From Mycobacterium malmoense (GTDB taxonomy: Bacteria; Actinomycetota; Actinomycetes; Mycobacteriales; Mycobacteriaceae), in NCBI RefSeq assembly GCF_019645855.1, contig NZ_CP080999.1, forward strand, positions 434,001-498,000: 64,000 bases of DNA. The letters are read 5' to 3'. The translations under genes and the position numbers were made by a program. The notes under the pieces are model-generated. The model saw only the letters and a list, made by a program, of their open reading frames with translations. It did not search any database and had not been told where the DNA came from. Position 1 is the first letter of the stretch; each line of letters opens with the position of its first letter. Of this stretch, positions 42,482 through 51,947 are shown in pieces.

Positions 42482-43921
42482 TCAATTGGCGTTGGTCGCC
42501 GTCGACAGTGCCATGGGCGGGACGTAACGACCGATCAGCGTTCGATGCCACCACGCGCGATCGCGGCGCAGCTCGGCCGCCGTGGTGAAGCGGTACTGGT
42601 AGAGCTGTGCCCGAACATGCCGCGGCGGTGAATCCGGAAAGGGATTGTGCCGCAACAGGCGAAGCGTCGGCGCATCGTTGCGCAGCAGCCGCTGCAGCAG
42701 CGGGACCAGCCAGGGCTGGGCGTAGCCCCGCGAGATGGCCGCGAACCACATCAGCCAGTCCAGGCGCAGGTGGTAGGGCGCCCATTGGCGGGGTAGCCGG
42801 CGCACGGCACCGGGCTTGCCCTTGAATTCGTATTCCTTCCAGACGGTGTGCTGGGTGAGCCTCTCCTCCTCGGTGCCCTCGATCACCACCTCTCGCCGGA
42901 CGCGCCCGATGCTGCCGAAGGCCCCGTAGGTGTTCACCAAGTGAAAGGGGTTGAACGACATATTCATTCGCTGATGTGAGGACACCATGTTGCGCACCGG
43001 CCAGTAGCTCAGGAACAGCACCGCGCCGGTGAACGCGGTCACCAACACGACAAACCACGGCGGTGCCGACGGCGCCGCATGCGAGGGCACGGGAAGCAGC
43101 GTTCCCGCAGCCGAGTCGTCGATGGCGCTGAACGCCAGGATGATCGTCACCCAGTTGAGCCAGGCGAAGTTCCCCGACGCCACCAGCCACAGCTGGGTAA
43201 CCACGACGATCCCTCCGGCCACGCTGGCCACCGGCTGCGGCGCGAACAACCCGAACGGCACGACGAGCTGGGCGAAATGGTTGCCCGCCACCTCGATCCG
43301 GTGCAGCGGCTTGGGCAGGTGATGGAAGAACCAGCTCAACGGTCCCGGCATCGGCTGCGTCTCGTGGTGGTAGTACAGGCAGGTCAGGTTGCGCCAGCAC
43401 GGGTCGCCGCGCATCTTGATCAGCCCGGCCCCGAACTCGACCCGGAACAACAGCAGCCGCGCCATCCACAACGTCAGGACCGGCGGCGCCACCCGGTCGT
43501 TGCCGAGGAAGACCATCAAGAACCCGGTCTCCAGCAGTAGCGACTCCCAGCCGAACCCGTACCAGACCTGCCCAACATTGACGATCGACAGGTACAGCAC
43601 CCACAGCGCCAGCCACATCAGCATCGCGGCCCACAGCGGCGCCAGGTCAGCCACGCCGGCGACAATGGCCGCCGACACCGCCGCACCGAGCCACGAGACG
43701 CCCGCGAAAAGCGGATCGGAATAGCGGAGATGAAAGAGGCTCGGCGTTCTCCAGAACGACTGCCCGGCCAAAAACCGTGGCACAGGCAGGATTCCGCGCT
43801 CGCCGATCAAAGCCCGGAACTGAAGCGCGGCCGCGACGAACGCGATCAGGTAGATGGCCGCGACGCCGCGTTCCAGCACCAGCCTGCCCAGCCAGTATTC
43901 GGGTGCCGTAAACCATCCCAT
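42482..43921 (-). CDS. Lipase maturation factor family membrane protein (Rv0235c ortholog)
   Basis: 479 residues with about seven to eight membrane segments, starting GVAAIYLIAFVAAALQF near 19. The LMF pattern is seen in FGWESLLLETGFLMVFLG, then RLLLFRVEFGAGLIKMRGDPCW with YYHHETQPMP, and the C-terminal soluble domain WPVRNMVSSHQRMNMSFNPF with LVNTYGAFGSIGRVRREVVI. Vertebrate LMF1 helps lipases fold in the ER; the role in mycobacteria is unknown. It follows aftD by 63 bp on the same strand, so it may be co-transcribed with it and act in the envelope. Confidence 0.88.
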   Translation of the reverse strand: MGWFTAPEYWLGRLVLERGVAAIYLIAFVAAALQFRALIGERGILPVPRFLAGQSFWRTPSLFHLRYSDPLFAGVSWLGAAVSAAIVAGVADLAPLWAAMLMWLALWVLYLSIVNVGQVWYGFGWESLLLETGFLMVFLGNDRVAPPVLTLWMARLLLFRVEFGAGLIKMRGDPCWRNLTCLYYHHETQPMPGPLSWFFHHLPKPLHRIEVAGNHFAQLVVPFGLFAPQPVASVAGGIVVVTQLWLVASGNFAWLNWVTIILAFSAIDDSAAGTLLPVPSHAAPSAPPWFVVLVTAFTGAVLFLSYWPVRNMVSSHQRMNMSFNPFHLVNTYGAFGSIGRVRREVVIEGTEEERLTQHTVWKEYEFKGKPGAVRRLPRQWAPYHLRLDWLMWFAAISRGYAQPWLVPLLQRLLRNDAPTLRLLRHNPFPDSPPRHVRAQLYQYRFTTAAELRRDRAWWHRTLIGRYVPPMALSTATNAN

Positions 43922-43984
43922 GGCGGTAACTCCTCGGACGGTAACCGTTCCACCAATCCGCGCATCCAGTCAACCAGTAGCCAA

Positions 43985-46900
43985 CTAGTCGTCGTGCGCC
44001 CGGGGCGCCCGGCCAGGCATGCTAACTGCCGAAGCGGCCAGTACGGCGAGCGAAATCAGCGCCAGCAGTTGAACATTCGCGGAATGCCCGGCGTATCCGT
44101 CGACCGAGCGCCAGGGATGCCGGGACAGCACCGCCCCGGCCAGAATCAGCCCGCCCGCGCTGAGCGCGACGGTCACGGCGTCGGAGTGGCGGTGGCGCAG
44201 CGCGCGCCGCAGACCAAAAGCGGCACCGACCGCGGCGAGCCCCGCCGCACCCGCGATGACCGCCCCGGCCGCCAGCACCGCGACCGCGGCCCAGGGCCCC
44301 GGCGTCCATGGTTGCGCGGGCGCGTCATCGCCGGGCCTGCGCCGGGTGCGCCACAGCGCCGGCCAGAAAGCCAGCAGCGCCAGCAGCGGCAGCAACGCCA
44401 GCCCCACCGCCAGGCCCGCCCGATACAGCGAGTTGGAGGCGAAGGTCAGCGTGATGGTGCCGGGGTCGCCCGCCGGCACCACCCAGCCCTGCTGCCACCC
44501 GTTGACGGCGACCGGGGTCAGCCGGGCCCCGCTGCCGGTGCGCGCCACCCAGCCGGGGTTGATGCTTTCGGGGATGACCAGCACCCGGGAGGTGGCCGAC
44601 GGGGGCGCCCGCACCTCGCGGTGCGCCGGGCCCCACGCCCCGGTGTCCACGGAAATCGTTGTGACGCTGGGTAATTCGGCTGCGCTCGTCATCGACAGCC
44701 GGGCCCCGTCGACGACGAACGCCGCACCGGGGCTGATCAACAGCTCCTGCTGGCCCGCCGGCAGCGCGATCGGGTCGCGTTCGCAGGGCACCGCCGCGAT
44801 CGGATCGCCGTCCAGCAGCGCGCCCACCGTCGTCCTGATCGAGGTGTGCACGAACCGGCCCGCGACCGCGATGACGGGGCCCCGGGGATCACCGTCGCAG
44901 CCGACGGTGATCGCGCGGGACCGGTTGCGGGCGGCGTCGGCGGGCGCGATCGGGCTGCCGTCGGCGCCGAGCACCGCGACCTCGGCCAGCCCCGGCGGCT
45001 TGAGCTGGTCGAAGCCCAGGGCGTTGCGGTCGATGACGTCTTCCCAGTCGAGCAGGCTGACGCTGACGGTGTCGGTCACCCGGGGTTTCAGCGACAGGGT
45101 TTGCGGCCGGCCCGCTTTCAGCTCCCGGACCTGCGGGCCGTCGCCCAGGTTGACGGCCACCACCGTGGGGTGCGCGGGCAGCGCCGACCGGCTGGGGACC
45201 AGGCGCAGCCCGGCGACCTCGGTGGGCCGCGGCAGGGTGACGGTCAGCGTCGGCGGGGTCTTGTGTTGCACCACTCGCTGCGGCGCCGTCCAGGCGGTGG
45301 CCGGGTCGCCGTCGGTGGCCGCATAGGCCGAGCCGAGGATGTCCACCGGGTCCGAATCACCTTGGGCCCGAGTGGTATTCGGTTCGGCGATCAGGTCGGC
45401 GAGCTTGGGTCCCTGCCGTGGCCGCACCCACACCGTGGGGGTCACCGACACCGGGGCGGGCACGGTGAGGGTGCGGCTGAAATTGACGGGCTCCTCCGGC
45501 GCCAGCGCCATCGACGCGGCGCAGCGGACGCCGTCGGGCGCCGGGGCGCAGCCCGGCCTGCCGAGCAGTTCGGATCCCAGGTCCCAGCCGTTGATCGCCG
45601 AGCCCGACGGCGGCCCGGGCACCCGCACGGTGTGCCGCAGGTCGACCGGGTGGGCGAATCCGGACGCGTCGTATTGGGTGATGGACAGGTCGGTGATGCC
45701 GAACTGCACGCCGGCCGACCCGTCGTCGGTGGCGGCCGCGGTGATCCGCACCCACGGGGTCTCGCCGTAGGGCAGCGCCGCGGCGAGCGGCTTGCCGGGC
45801 TCGTCGAACCGCAGCGTGGTGCTGCCGTTGGGGGTCTCGATCAGGATGCGGCGGACCTGGGCGCCGACGGCGGTCGCGCTGGGGGTGAGGGTGATGGCGG
45901 CGTTGGTCACCGGGTGGTCGAAGTCCACCCGCAGCCACTGCCCGACGGCGGCCTGCAGCGCGTTGGACACCCACGCGGTCGTGGGGTCGCCGTCGATCGC
46001 GGCGGCGGGGGAGGTCGCCGGGGCGACGTCGGGCATCGCGGTGGAGTCCGACGACGAGCTCGACACGGTGATCCGGCCGCCGGTCCAGGCGCCGTAAACC
46101 GTGGCGGCGCCCGGGACCGGATAGTCGGGCACCCGGTTATAGGTGTGCCGGGCGTCGCCGGGGGCCCGGATCGCCGACGAATGCTCGTCCACCCGGCCAT
46201 AGTCGGTCTCGCGTGCCATCGGGGTGTCGGTGACGGTCACCAGGGGGGTCGGCAGACCGGCGGCGCGGGCGGCCGCAAAATCCGGGGCCATCAGCACCGG
46301 GCCCAGCGGCGGCTGGCCGAGCAGCCGCCGCCGCTCGTCGAGCCGCAGCAGCGCCTCGGGTCCGCCGTCGACCCGGGCCAGCCCGTCGGCATCGACGAAA
46401 TAGGGCGCGCCGGGATTACCGTCCAGGGCGACCCGGTAGATCTCGACCGCGGGGTAGCGTGGGCGCAGCCCACTGTCGGCGACGAAGCCCGCCACCGTGC
46501 CGGGCCCCACCGGCGCGCCGAACTGCGCCACCCTCTGCAGCCGCGGCGACCCCTCGATCGCGCGGTGTACCAGGATGGGCCGCGCCGAGCGCGACGTATC
46601 GGGATCCAGGTCGTTGCGCAGCACTACATACGAAATGCCTTGTCGGGCAAGGGTATCGGCCAGGCCGACCGAGGGGCGCCCGGCGGCGAACAGGCGTTGC
46701 ACCGAATCCAGCGCCCGGATGGTCTGCGGCGGGGTCAGCGGGATGGAGTCGCGCACCCCCCACGGGCCGCTGCCGAGCACCTGCAGCGGCTCGTCGTGGC
46801 TGGTGCCCCACACCTGGGTGGCGAACGGCGCGCCGGGAATCACCAGCACGCGGCCGGGCGCCGGCGAGCCTACATTGTGTTCGCTGAGCCAGGCGGCGGC

Positions 46901-48190
46901 GTCGCGCCAGTACTGCGGTATCGCCCTGAACGTGCCCGGCGGGGTGAGCCGGCCGGTCCACGCCAAAGACGTGCCGACCAGCAACGCCGTCAGGACCACG
47001 ATCGTCACCGCGACCCGCTTGTCGCGTTCCGGGTGGGCGAACGCGCGCAGCCACACCGGCGCCGGCACGCTGCCCGGTAGCGGTATCCGGCCCAGCAGTT
47101 GCGCGATGCCCAGCGCGACGGGGATCCGGATCACCGACTCCAGCTTGTGCACGTTGCGCAGGGGTGCGCCGGCGGCGTCCAGGAACGCTTGGACCTGGTG
47201 GGCGAAAGGCGACCCCAGCCCGCCGCCGTAGCCGGCGGCCATCAACACCACGCCGATCAACAGCATCGTCACCAGCCGTCCCCGTGCCGGCATCCGCGGG
47301 CCGGCCAGCCCGGCCAGCCCGGCCGCCGCGACCAGGCAGGTGCCCAGGATCGCCGCCGATCCGGTCACCAGTGGTGCGCCCGCGGTGGCGGTCGGCGCCA
47401 CGAACGGGGTCCAGCTGTCGGTGCCACGCAGCATCTCGGTCAGCGACGACCATTGCGTCGTCACGCCGGAGGATTCGATGAAGTCCAGGAACGGGGGACT
47501 GACGTGGCGCAGGCAAGCCAGCGCCACCACCCACCACGCCATAGCCAGGGACAGGGCCAACAGCCACCACGCGGTGTAGCGCCACCACAACCGGTTCGGC
47601 CGGTGACACGCCAACCAGATCACCGCGGGCAGGCAACCGGCCAGCGTCGCGATGGCGTTGACCGCGCCCATCAACGCGACGGCCAGGCCGGACTGCGCGG
47701 CCAGCGCCCGCACGGACCGGTCGGAGGCCCCGCGCAACGCCAGGATCGTGGGCAGCAACACCCATGGCGCCAGCATCATCGGCAGGGTTTCCGACGAGAT
47801 CGACCCGAGCGTGGTCAGCACCCGCGGCGACAGCGCGAACGCCGTCGCGGCGATCACGCGAGACGCCGGGCTGCCGATCCCCAGCGCCTCGGCGACCCGC
47901 AGCAGCCCCCAAAAACCCGCGCCGAGCAGCAGCGCCCACCACAGTCGCTGGGTCATCCATCCGGGCACCCCCAGCAGGTGGCCGGCTAGGAAGAAGGTGC
48001 CGTGCGGAAACAGGTAGCCGTAGGCCTGATTCTGCGCCTGGCCGAAAGGCAGGTCGCTGTTCCACAGGTTGGTCGCGCGGGCCAGGAAGCGCAGCGGGTT
48101 GGCGGTGAGGTCGAGTTTGGTGTCGGGGGAGACCTGGCCCGGGGATTGCGCGAACGTCAACACCAGCGCAATCGCGCCGACCAACGGCAA
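43985..48190 (-). CDS. aftD: Alpha-(1->3)-arabinofuranosyltransferase AftD (Rv0236c ortholog)
   Basis: 1401 residues from the first usable codon. It is a GT-C membrane enzyme: N-terminal membrane segments with the loop DTKLDLTANPLRFLARATNL (family catalytic Asp region), DLPFGQAQNQAYGYLFPHGTF, then a long extracytoplasmic part with carbohydrate-binding modules, and a final membrane cluster (about 1270-1390). It adds arabinofuranose to arabinogalactan and lipoarabinomannan from decaprenyl-phosphoarabinose. The start is odd: the frame reads PLSRRWLPLVG across the place where M. tuberculosis begins with ATG (MAPLSRKWLP), but here there is no ATG or GTG, only TTG 48190 or CTG 48205. It follows the Rv0236A gene closely. 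Confidence 0.95.
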   Translation of the reverse strand: MPLVGAIALVLTFAQSPGQVSPDTKLDLTANPLRFLARATNLWNSDLPFGQAQNQAYGYLFPHGTFFLAGHLLGVPGWMTQRLWWALLLGAGFWGLLRVAEALGIGSPASRVIAATAFALSPRVLTTLGSISSETLPMMLAPWVLLPTILALRGASDRSVRALAAQSGLAVALMGAVNAIATLAGCLPAVIWLACHRPNRLWWRYTAWWLLALSLAMAWWVVALACLRHVSPPFLDFIESSGVTTQWSSLTEMLRGTDSWTPFVAPTATAGAPLVTGSAAILGTCLVAAAGLAGLAGPRMPARGRLVTMLLIGVVLMAAGYGGGLGSPFAHQVQAFLDAAGAPLRNVHKLESVIRIPVALGIAQLLGRIPLPGSVPAPVWLRAFAHPERDKRVAVTIVVLTALLVGTSLAWTGRLTPPGTFRAIPQYWRDAAAWLSEHNVGSPAPGRVLVIPGAPFATQVWGTSHDEPLQVLGSGPWGVRDSIPLTPPQTIRALDSVQRLFAAGRPSVGLADTLARQGISYVVLRNDLDPDTSRSARPILVHRAIEGSPRLQRVAQFGAPVGPGTVAGFVADSGLRPRYPAVEIYRVALDGNPGAPYFVDADGLARVDGGPEALLRLDERRRLLGQPPLGPVLMAPDFAAARAAGLPTPLVTVTDTPMARETDYGRVDEHSSAIRAPGDARHTYNRVPDYPVPGAATVYGAWTGGRITVSSSSSDSTAMPDVAPATSPAAAIDGDPTTAWVSNALQAAVGQWLRVDFDHPVTNAAITLTPSATAVGAQVRRILIETPNGSTTLRFDEPGKPLAAALPYGETPWVRITAAATDDGSAGVQFGITDLSITQYDASGFAHPVDLRHTVRVPGPPSGSAINGWDLGSELLGRPGCAPAPDGVRCAASMALAPEEPVNFSRTLTVPAPVSVTPTVWVRPRQGPKLADLIAEPNTTRAQGDSDPVDILGSAYAATDGDPATAWTAPQRVVQHKTPPTLTVTLPRPTEVAGLRLVPSRSALPAHPTVVAVNLGDGPQVRELKAGRPQTLSLKPRVTDTVSVSLLDWEDVIDRNALGFDQLKPPGLAEVAVLGADGSPIAPADAARNRSRAITVGCDGDPRGPVIAVAGRFVHTSIRTTVGALLDGDPIAAVPCERDPIALPAGQQELLISPGAAFVVDGARLSMTSAAELPSVTTISVDTGAWGPAHREVRAPPSATSRVLVIPESINPGWVARTGSGARLTPVAVNGWQQGWVVPAGDPGTITLTFASNSLYRAGLAVGLALLPLLALLAFWPALWRTRRRPGDDAPAQPWTPGPWAAVAVLAAGAVIAGAAGLAAVGAAFGLRRALRHRHSDAVTVALSAGGLILAGAVLSRHPWRSVDGYAGHSANVQLLALISLAVLAASAVSMPGRAPRAHDD

Positions 48191-48311
48191 CCACCGGCGT
48201 GACAGCGGCGCGGCCGGCGGGCACTGGGGCGGCGCACCGGCCCGCGTCCGCGCCGCTGAATCCGACGGCGGCGACCCGCTTCGCCCGGCTTCGCCGCGCT
48301 TGCGATCGCCG

Positions 48312-48485
48312 CTAGCTACGGTTGCCGTACTCGACCCGGTTGAGCACTGACGACTGCGGATCGCCCCCGGGGAGTGGCGGCTTCGTGTCCTGTTGCACCA
48401 TCAAGGTGACCCCGAAAATCGCGGCCGCGCCCAGCAAGAGACCAACCACCACGCTCGCGGCGGCGGGCGCAATGATCCGATTCAT
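48312..48485 (-). CDS. Small membrane protein Rv0236A ortholog
   Basis: 57 residues from ATG 48485, the same length as the M. tuberculosis protein, with GAGGAG about 6 bp upstream. A longer frame to 48521 adds 12 unconserved residues. It has one hydrophobic helix (IIAPAAASVVVGLLLGAAAI) and a conserved polar tail (PPLPGGDPQSSVLNRVEYGN). It lies immediately upstream of aftD on the same strand and is probably its partner or a co-expressed envelope factor. Function unknown. Confidence 0.85.
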   Translation of the reverse strand: MNRIIAPAAASVVVGLLLGAAAIFGVTLMVQQDTKPPLPGGDPQSSVLNRVEYGNRS

Positions 48486-48713
48486 CGATGGCTCCTCGGG
48501 CTTTGCGGTCGTGACCTTCAACCTAGCGTCAACCTAGCAGAAGAGCCGTTGAGCCCCTGGAACGCGAGTCACCGCCGGGGCCGCGGTTCGGGCGGCAGCT
48601 GGTTCAGGCAACCCTGCTTGCCGCCGCACGGCAGGCAGCGCCCGTGAAATGCCCAGATCGGTTTCGCGGGGTTGGTGGGCTGCGCGAAATGCCCGTCATG
48701 ACACCATGTCCCG

Positions 48714-49865
48714 ATGGCCTTTTCACGCACCTTCGCCGCGCTCGCCGCAGCGTCGGCGCTGGTGGCGGGCTGCGGCCACCACGCCGCGCGGCCCCCGGGC
48801 GCCGCTCAGCAGTCCACGCCCACGGTCAGCAAGCCGCCGCCGGTTTGCGCCGACCCGACGGCCGTCCCGGCCGCGTTGTCGACCCGCGACAAGCTGGCCC
48901 AGCTGCTGATGGTGGGGGTCAAGAACGCCGCCGACGCCCGGGCCGTCGTCGACCGCTACCACGTCGGCGGCATCTTCATCGGGAGCTGGACCGACCTGTC
49001 GATTTTCCAGGGCCCGTTGACCAATATCGCGGGCGGCGTGGGACCACTACCGCTGGCGGTCAGCGTCGACGAAGAAGGCGGCCGGGTTTCGCGGTTGAAG
49101 TCGCTGATCGGGACGGGGCCGTCGCCTCGGCAGCTGGCACAGACGCAAACCGTCCAGCAGGTCCACGACCTGGCGGCCGACCGCGGCAAAAAAATGCGCG
49201 ACCTAGGCATCACCATCGACTTCGCCCCGGTGGTCGACGTCACCGACGCCCCGGACGACAGCGTGATCGGGGACCGCTCGTTCGGCTCGAATCCCGATAC
49301 GGTCACCGCCTACGCCGGGGCCTACGCGCAGGGTCTGCGGGACGCAGGGCTGCTGCCGGTGCTCAAGCATTTCCCCGGTCACGGGCACGGCTCCGGTGAC
49401 TCGCACACCGGTGGCGTGGTCACGCCGCCGCTGAGCGACCTGCAAAACGTTGACCTGGTGCCGTACCGGACGCTGGTGACCGCGGCCCCCGTCGCGGTGA
49501 TGGTCGGCCACCTGGAGGTTCCCGGGCTCACCGGCGACGAGCCGGCCAGCCTGAGCCGGGCCGCGGTGCAGCTGCTGCGCACCGGCACCGGCTACGGCGC
49601 CCCGCCCTTCAACGGCCCGGTGTTCAGCGACGACCTGTCCAGCATGGCCGCGATCTCCGACCGCTACGGCGTCGCGGAGGCGGTGCTGCGCACCCTGCAG
49701 GCCGGCACCGACGTCGCGCTTTGGGTCACCACCGACGAGGTGCCCGCGGTCCTGGACAGGCTCGAAAAGGCTTTGGCCGCAGGCGATTTAACGATGCCGA
49801 CCGTCGACGCCTCGGTGGTGCGGGTGGCGACTATGAAGGGCCCCAACCGGGCGTGTGGACACTAG
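48714..49865 (+). CDS. lpqI: GH3 beta-N-acetylglucosaminidase lipoprotein LpqI (Rv0237 ortholog)
   Basis: 383 residues. The N-terminal signal ends in a lipobox ALVAGC (Cys about 20), so it is a cell-surface lipoprotein. The GH3/NagZ catalytic domain is complete: LAQLLMVGVKN, AVSVDEEGGRVSRL, IDFAPVVDVTD, the active-site loop KHFPGHGHGSGDSHTGG with the catalytic His/Asp pair, MVGHLEVPG, and FSDDLSSMAA with the nucleophile Asp near 305. It removes GlcNAc from muropeptides in cell-wall recycling. The TetR gene follows 51 bp later. Confidence 0.93.
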   Translation: MAFSRTFAALAAASALVAGCGHHAARPPGAAQQSTPTVSKPPPVCADPTAVPAALSTRDKLAQLLMVGVKNAADARAVVDRYHVGGIFIGSWTDLSIFQGPLTNIAGGVGPLPLAVSVDEEGGRVSRLKSLIGTGPSPRQLAQTQTVQQVHDLAADRGKKMRDLGITIDFAPVVDVTDAPDDSVIGDRSFGSNPDTVTAYAGAYAQGLRDAGLLPVLKHFPGHGHGSGDSHTGGVVTPPLSDLQNVDLVPYRTLVTAAPVAVMVGHLEVPGLTGDEPASLSRAAVQLLRTGTGYGAPPFNGPVFSDDLSSMAAISDRYGVAEAVLRTLQAGTDVALWVTTDEVPAVLDRLEKALAAGDLTMPTVDASVVRVATMKGPNRACGH

Positions 49866-49916
49866 CCCGCCACGCCGTCGTTACCCTGGAGACAGAAAAC
49901 GGACGAGAAAGGCACA

Positions 49917-50561
49917 GTGATGGCAGGTGGCACCAAGCGATTACCGCGTGCTGTCCGCGAACAACAGATGCTCGACGCCGCCGTGCAGATGTTCTCGATC
50001 AACGGCTACCACGAGACCTCGATGGACGCCATCGCCGCCGAGGCGCAGATCTCCAAGCCGATGCTCTACCTGTATTACGGCTCCAAGGAGGACCTCTTCG
50101 GCGCGTGCCTCAGCCGCGAGTTGAGCCGGTTCATCGACGCGGTGCGCGCCGGAATCGACTTCAACCAGAGCCCAAAGGACATGGTGCGCAACACCCTCAT
50201 CTCTTTTCTGCGCTACATCGACGCCAATCGCGCGTCGTGGATCGTGATGTACACCCAGGCCACCAGCTCGCAAACCTTCGCCCACACGGTGCGCGAAGGG
50301 CGCGAGCAGATCATCGACCTGCTGGCCGGGCAGCTGCGGGCCCGTAGCCGCACCCCGCGGACCGACGCCGCGCGCCAGATGATGGCGGTGGCGCTCGTGG
50401 GCGCCGGCGAGGCGATGGCCACCCGGGTCAGCACCGGCGACATCGACGTCGACGAGGCGGCCCAGCTCATGATGGAGCTGTTCTGGCACGGCTTGCGGGG
50501 AGCGCCCGAGGACCGCGAAGCCGCGGCCGAGGCGGGCGGCCCCAGCGCGGCGGCCGGCTAG
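49917..50561 (+). CDS. TetR-family regulator (Rv0238 ortholog)
   Basis: 214 residues; GTG 49917 or ATG 49920. The HTH domain is VREQQMLDAAVQMFSINGYH, DAIAAEAQISKPMLYLYYGS (about 12-55). The C-terminal effector domain has TetR_C-like helices (DMVRNTLISFLRYIDANRA) and ends in an Ala/Gly-rich tail. It stands between lpqI and the CLC gene, 16 bp before the latter. In M. tuberculosis the next genes are vapBC24; here the site is occupied by the inserted CLC/R-M block. The regulon is unknown. Confidence 0.92.
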   Translation: MMAGGTKRLPRAVREQQMLDAAVQMFSINGYHETSMDAIAAEAQISKPMLYLYYGSKEDLFGACLSRELSRFIDAVRAGIDFNQSPKDMVRNTLISFLRYIDANRASWIVMYTQATSSQTFAHTVREGREQIIDLLAGQLRARSRTPRTDAARQMMAVALVGAGEAMATRVSTGDIDVDEAAQLMMELFWHGLRGAPEDREAAAEAGGPSAAAG

Positions 50562-50577
50562 ACCCTACATTCGTAGG

Positions 50578-51843
50578 GTGGCCCAACCGCCCCGCCGCGA
50601 CGTCGACTTCTTTTGCGCGGTAGTCATCGTCGGATTGCTGGCCGGGATCGCCGGGCTGGCGACGACGGCGGTGCTGCGTTTCGTCGAGCACCTCACCTAC
50701 CACTACAGTTTCGGCACCCTGCTCGTCGGGATCACCGGCAGCAGCCCGGTGCGCCGCGCTCTGGGACCGATGGTCGGTGGCGCGCTGGCGGCGGCCGGCT
50801 GGTGGGCCCTGCGGCGCAGGACCCCGGTGCCGCCGCTCGCGGAGACCATCGCGCGTCACGACCGGATACCGCGGTTGGCATGGAGCGTCGACGCCGCGTT
50901 GCAGGTGCTGCTGGTTGGCTCCGGGGCATCCCTTGGCCGGGAGGGCGCCCCGCGCCAATTCGCCGCCGCGCTAGGCGATTTCGGCACCGGATTGCTGACG
51001 AGGCTGTCGCGCCGGGACCGGGAGATCTTGCTGGCGTGCGCGGCCGGGGCCGGGCTCGGCGCCGTCTACGCCGTGCCACTGGCCGGCGCCCTGTTCGCGG
51101 TGCGGATCATGCTGAACACCTGGCATCCGCGGGCGCTGGGCGCGGCGCTCATCACGTCCAGCCTGGCCGTCGCGATGGGCTCGGTCGTCACCGGCGATCA
51201 GCCCGACCTGGACTGGCCCGGAGCGGAATCGACGTACCTGCTGACCGCGCACGCCCTGGTCCTGGTGCCGGTGACCCTCGCGGTGGGCCTGGCGTTCGAC
51301 CGGCTCATGACCGCGGCGCGGCCGGCCGCGCCGATGCGAACCTGGGTACTGATCCCCGCGCTCGCCGCCGCGGGGCTGGTGATGGGGATCTGCTCGCACT
51401 GGTGGCCCGAGTTGCCCGGCAACGGCCGAAGCATCCTGACCGTCAGCCTGGCCAGCGGGATGACGCTGTCGGCGGCGGCCGCGATCCTGGCGTTGAAACC
51501 GCTACTGACGGCGTTGTTCCTGCGCGCCGGCGGGGCGGGCGGAATGCTCACGCCCTCGCTGGCCACCGGCGCGGCGGCGGGATCGGTGCTGGTGCTGGCG
51601 GTCAATTGGGCGGCCGGGACGCACCTGCACGTGCCGGCGGTCTCACTCGCCGGTGCCGCCGGGGTGCTCGCGGTCACCCAGGGCTCACCGATCTGGGCCG
51701 CGATCTTCGTCTGGGAGCTCGCCCATCCCCCGCTCCGGCTTCTTCTCGTTTTCCTGGTGACCGCGGTCGGCGCACACGGGCTGAAAGCGCTCGTCGCGCG
51801 CCGCGGTGCTGCCGCGCCGGCGCCCCACCGACGCGCCGGTTGA
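50578..51843 (+). CDS. CLC-family chloride channel / H+-coupled antiporter (ClcB-like)
   Basis: 421 residues with about ten to twelve membrane helices, start GTG 50578. The selectivity motifs are GSGASLGREGAPRQFAAALG (about 113-132; GREGA where GREGP is usual) and GGAGGMLTPSLATGAAAGS (about 320-338; GxFxP becomes GGMLTP). The C-terminal CBS domains seen in some homologs are absent. The gating Glu should be the E of GREGA. It moves chloride or another halide, perhaps in acid or fluoride resistance. It is the first of three genes inserted between the Rv0238 and Rv0241c orthologs. Confidence 0.9.
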   Translation: MAQPPRRDVDFFCAVVIVGLLAGIAGLATTAVLRFVEHLTYHYSFGTLLVGITGSSPVRRALGPMVGGALAAAGWWALRRRTPVPPLAETIARHDRIPRLAWSVDAALQVLLVGSGASLGREGAPRQFAAALGDFGTGLLTRLSRRDREILLACAAGAGLGAVYAVPLAGALFAVRIMLNTWHPRALGAALITSSLAVAMGSVVTGDQPDLDWPGAESTYLLTAHALVLVPVTLAVGLAFDRLMTAARPAAPMRTWVLIPALAAAGLVMGICSHWWPELPGNGRSILTVSLASGMTLSAAAAILALKPLLTALFLRAGGAGGMLTPSLATGAAAGSVLVLAVNWAAGTHLHVPAVSLAGAAGVLAVTQGSPIWAAIFVWELAHPPLRLLLVFLVTAVGAHGLKALVARRGAAAPAPHRRAG

Positions 51844-51947
51844 GCGTGCCCGAATTTCCGCTCGCGACTCGGCTGTCAGATCCCCGGTGGAACATGAGCT
51901 CATGGCTACAGTCAGTTCCGACCGAGGCGACCGAAGGAGAGCGCGCT

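Noticed and set aside
46416..48224. 602-codon frame inside aftD with an upstream start at 48224
   Set aside because: The sequence is a frame shadow of aftD (Gly/Arg/Ala-rich) and does not encode the conserved N-terminus.
50613..51890. Long N-terminal extension of the DNA methyltransferase frame
   Set aside because: It lies within the CLC gene in another frame; the real start is GTG 51948 (or ATG 51894).
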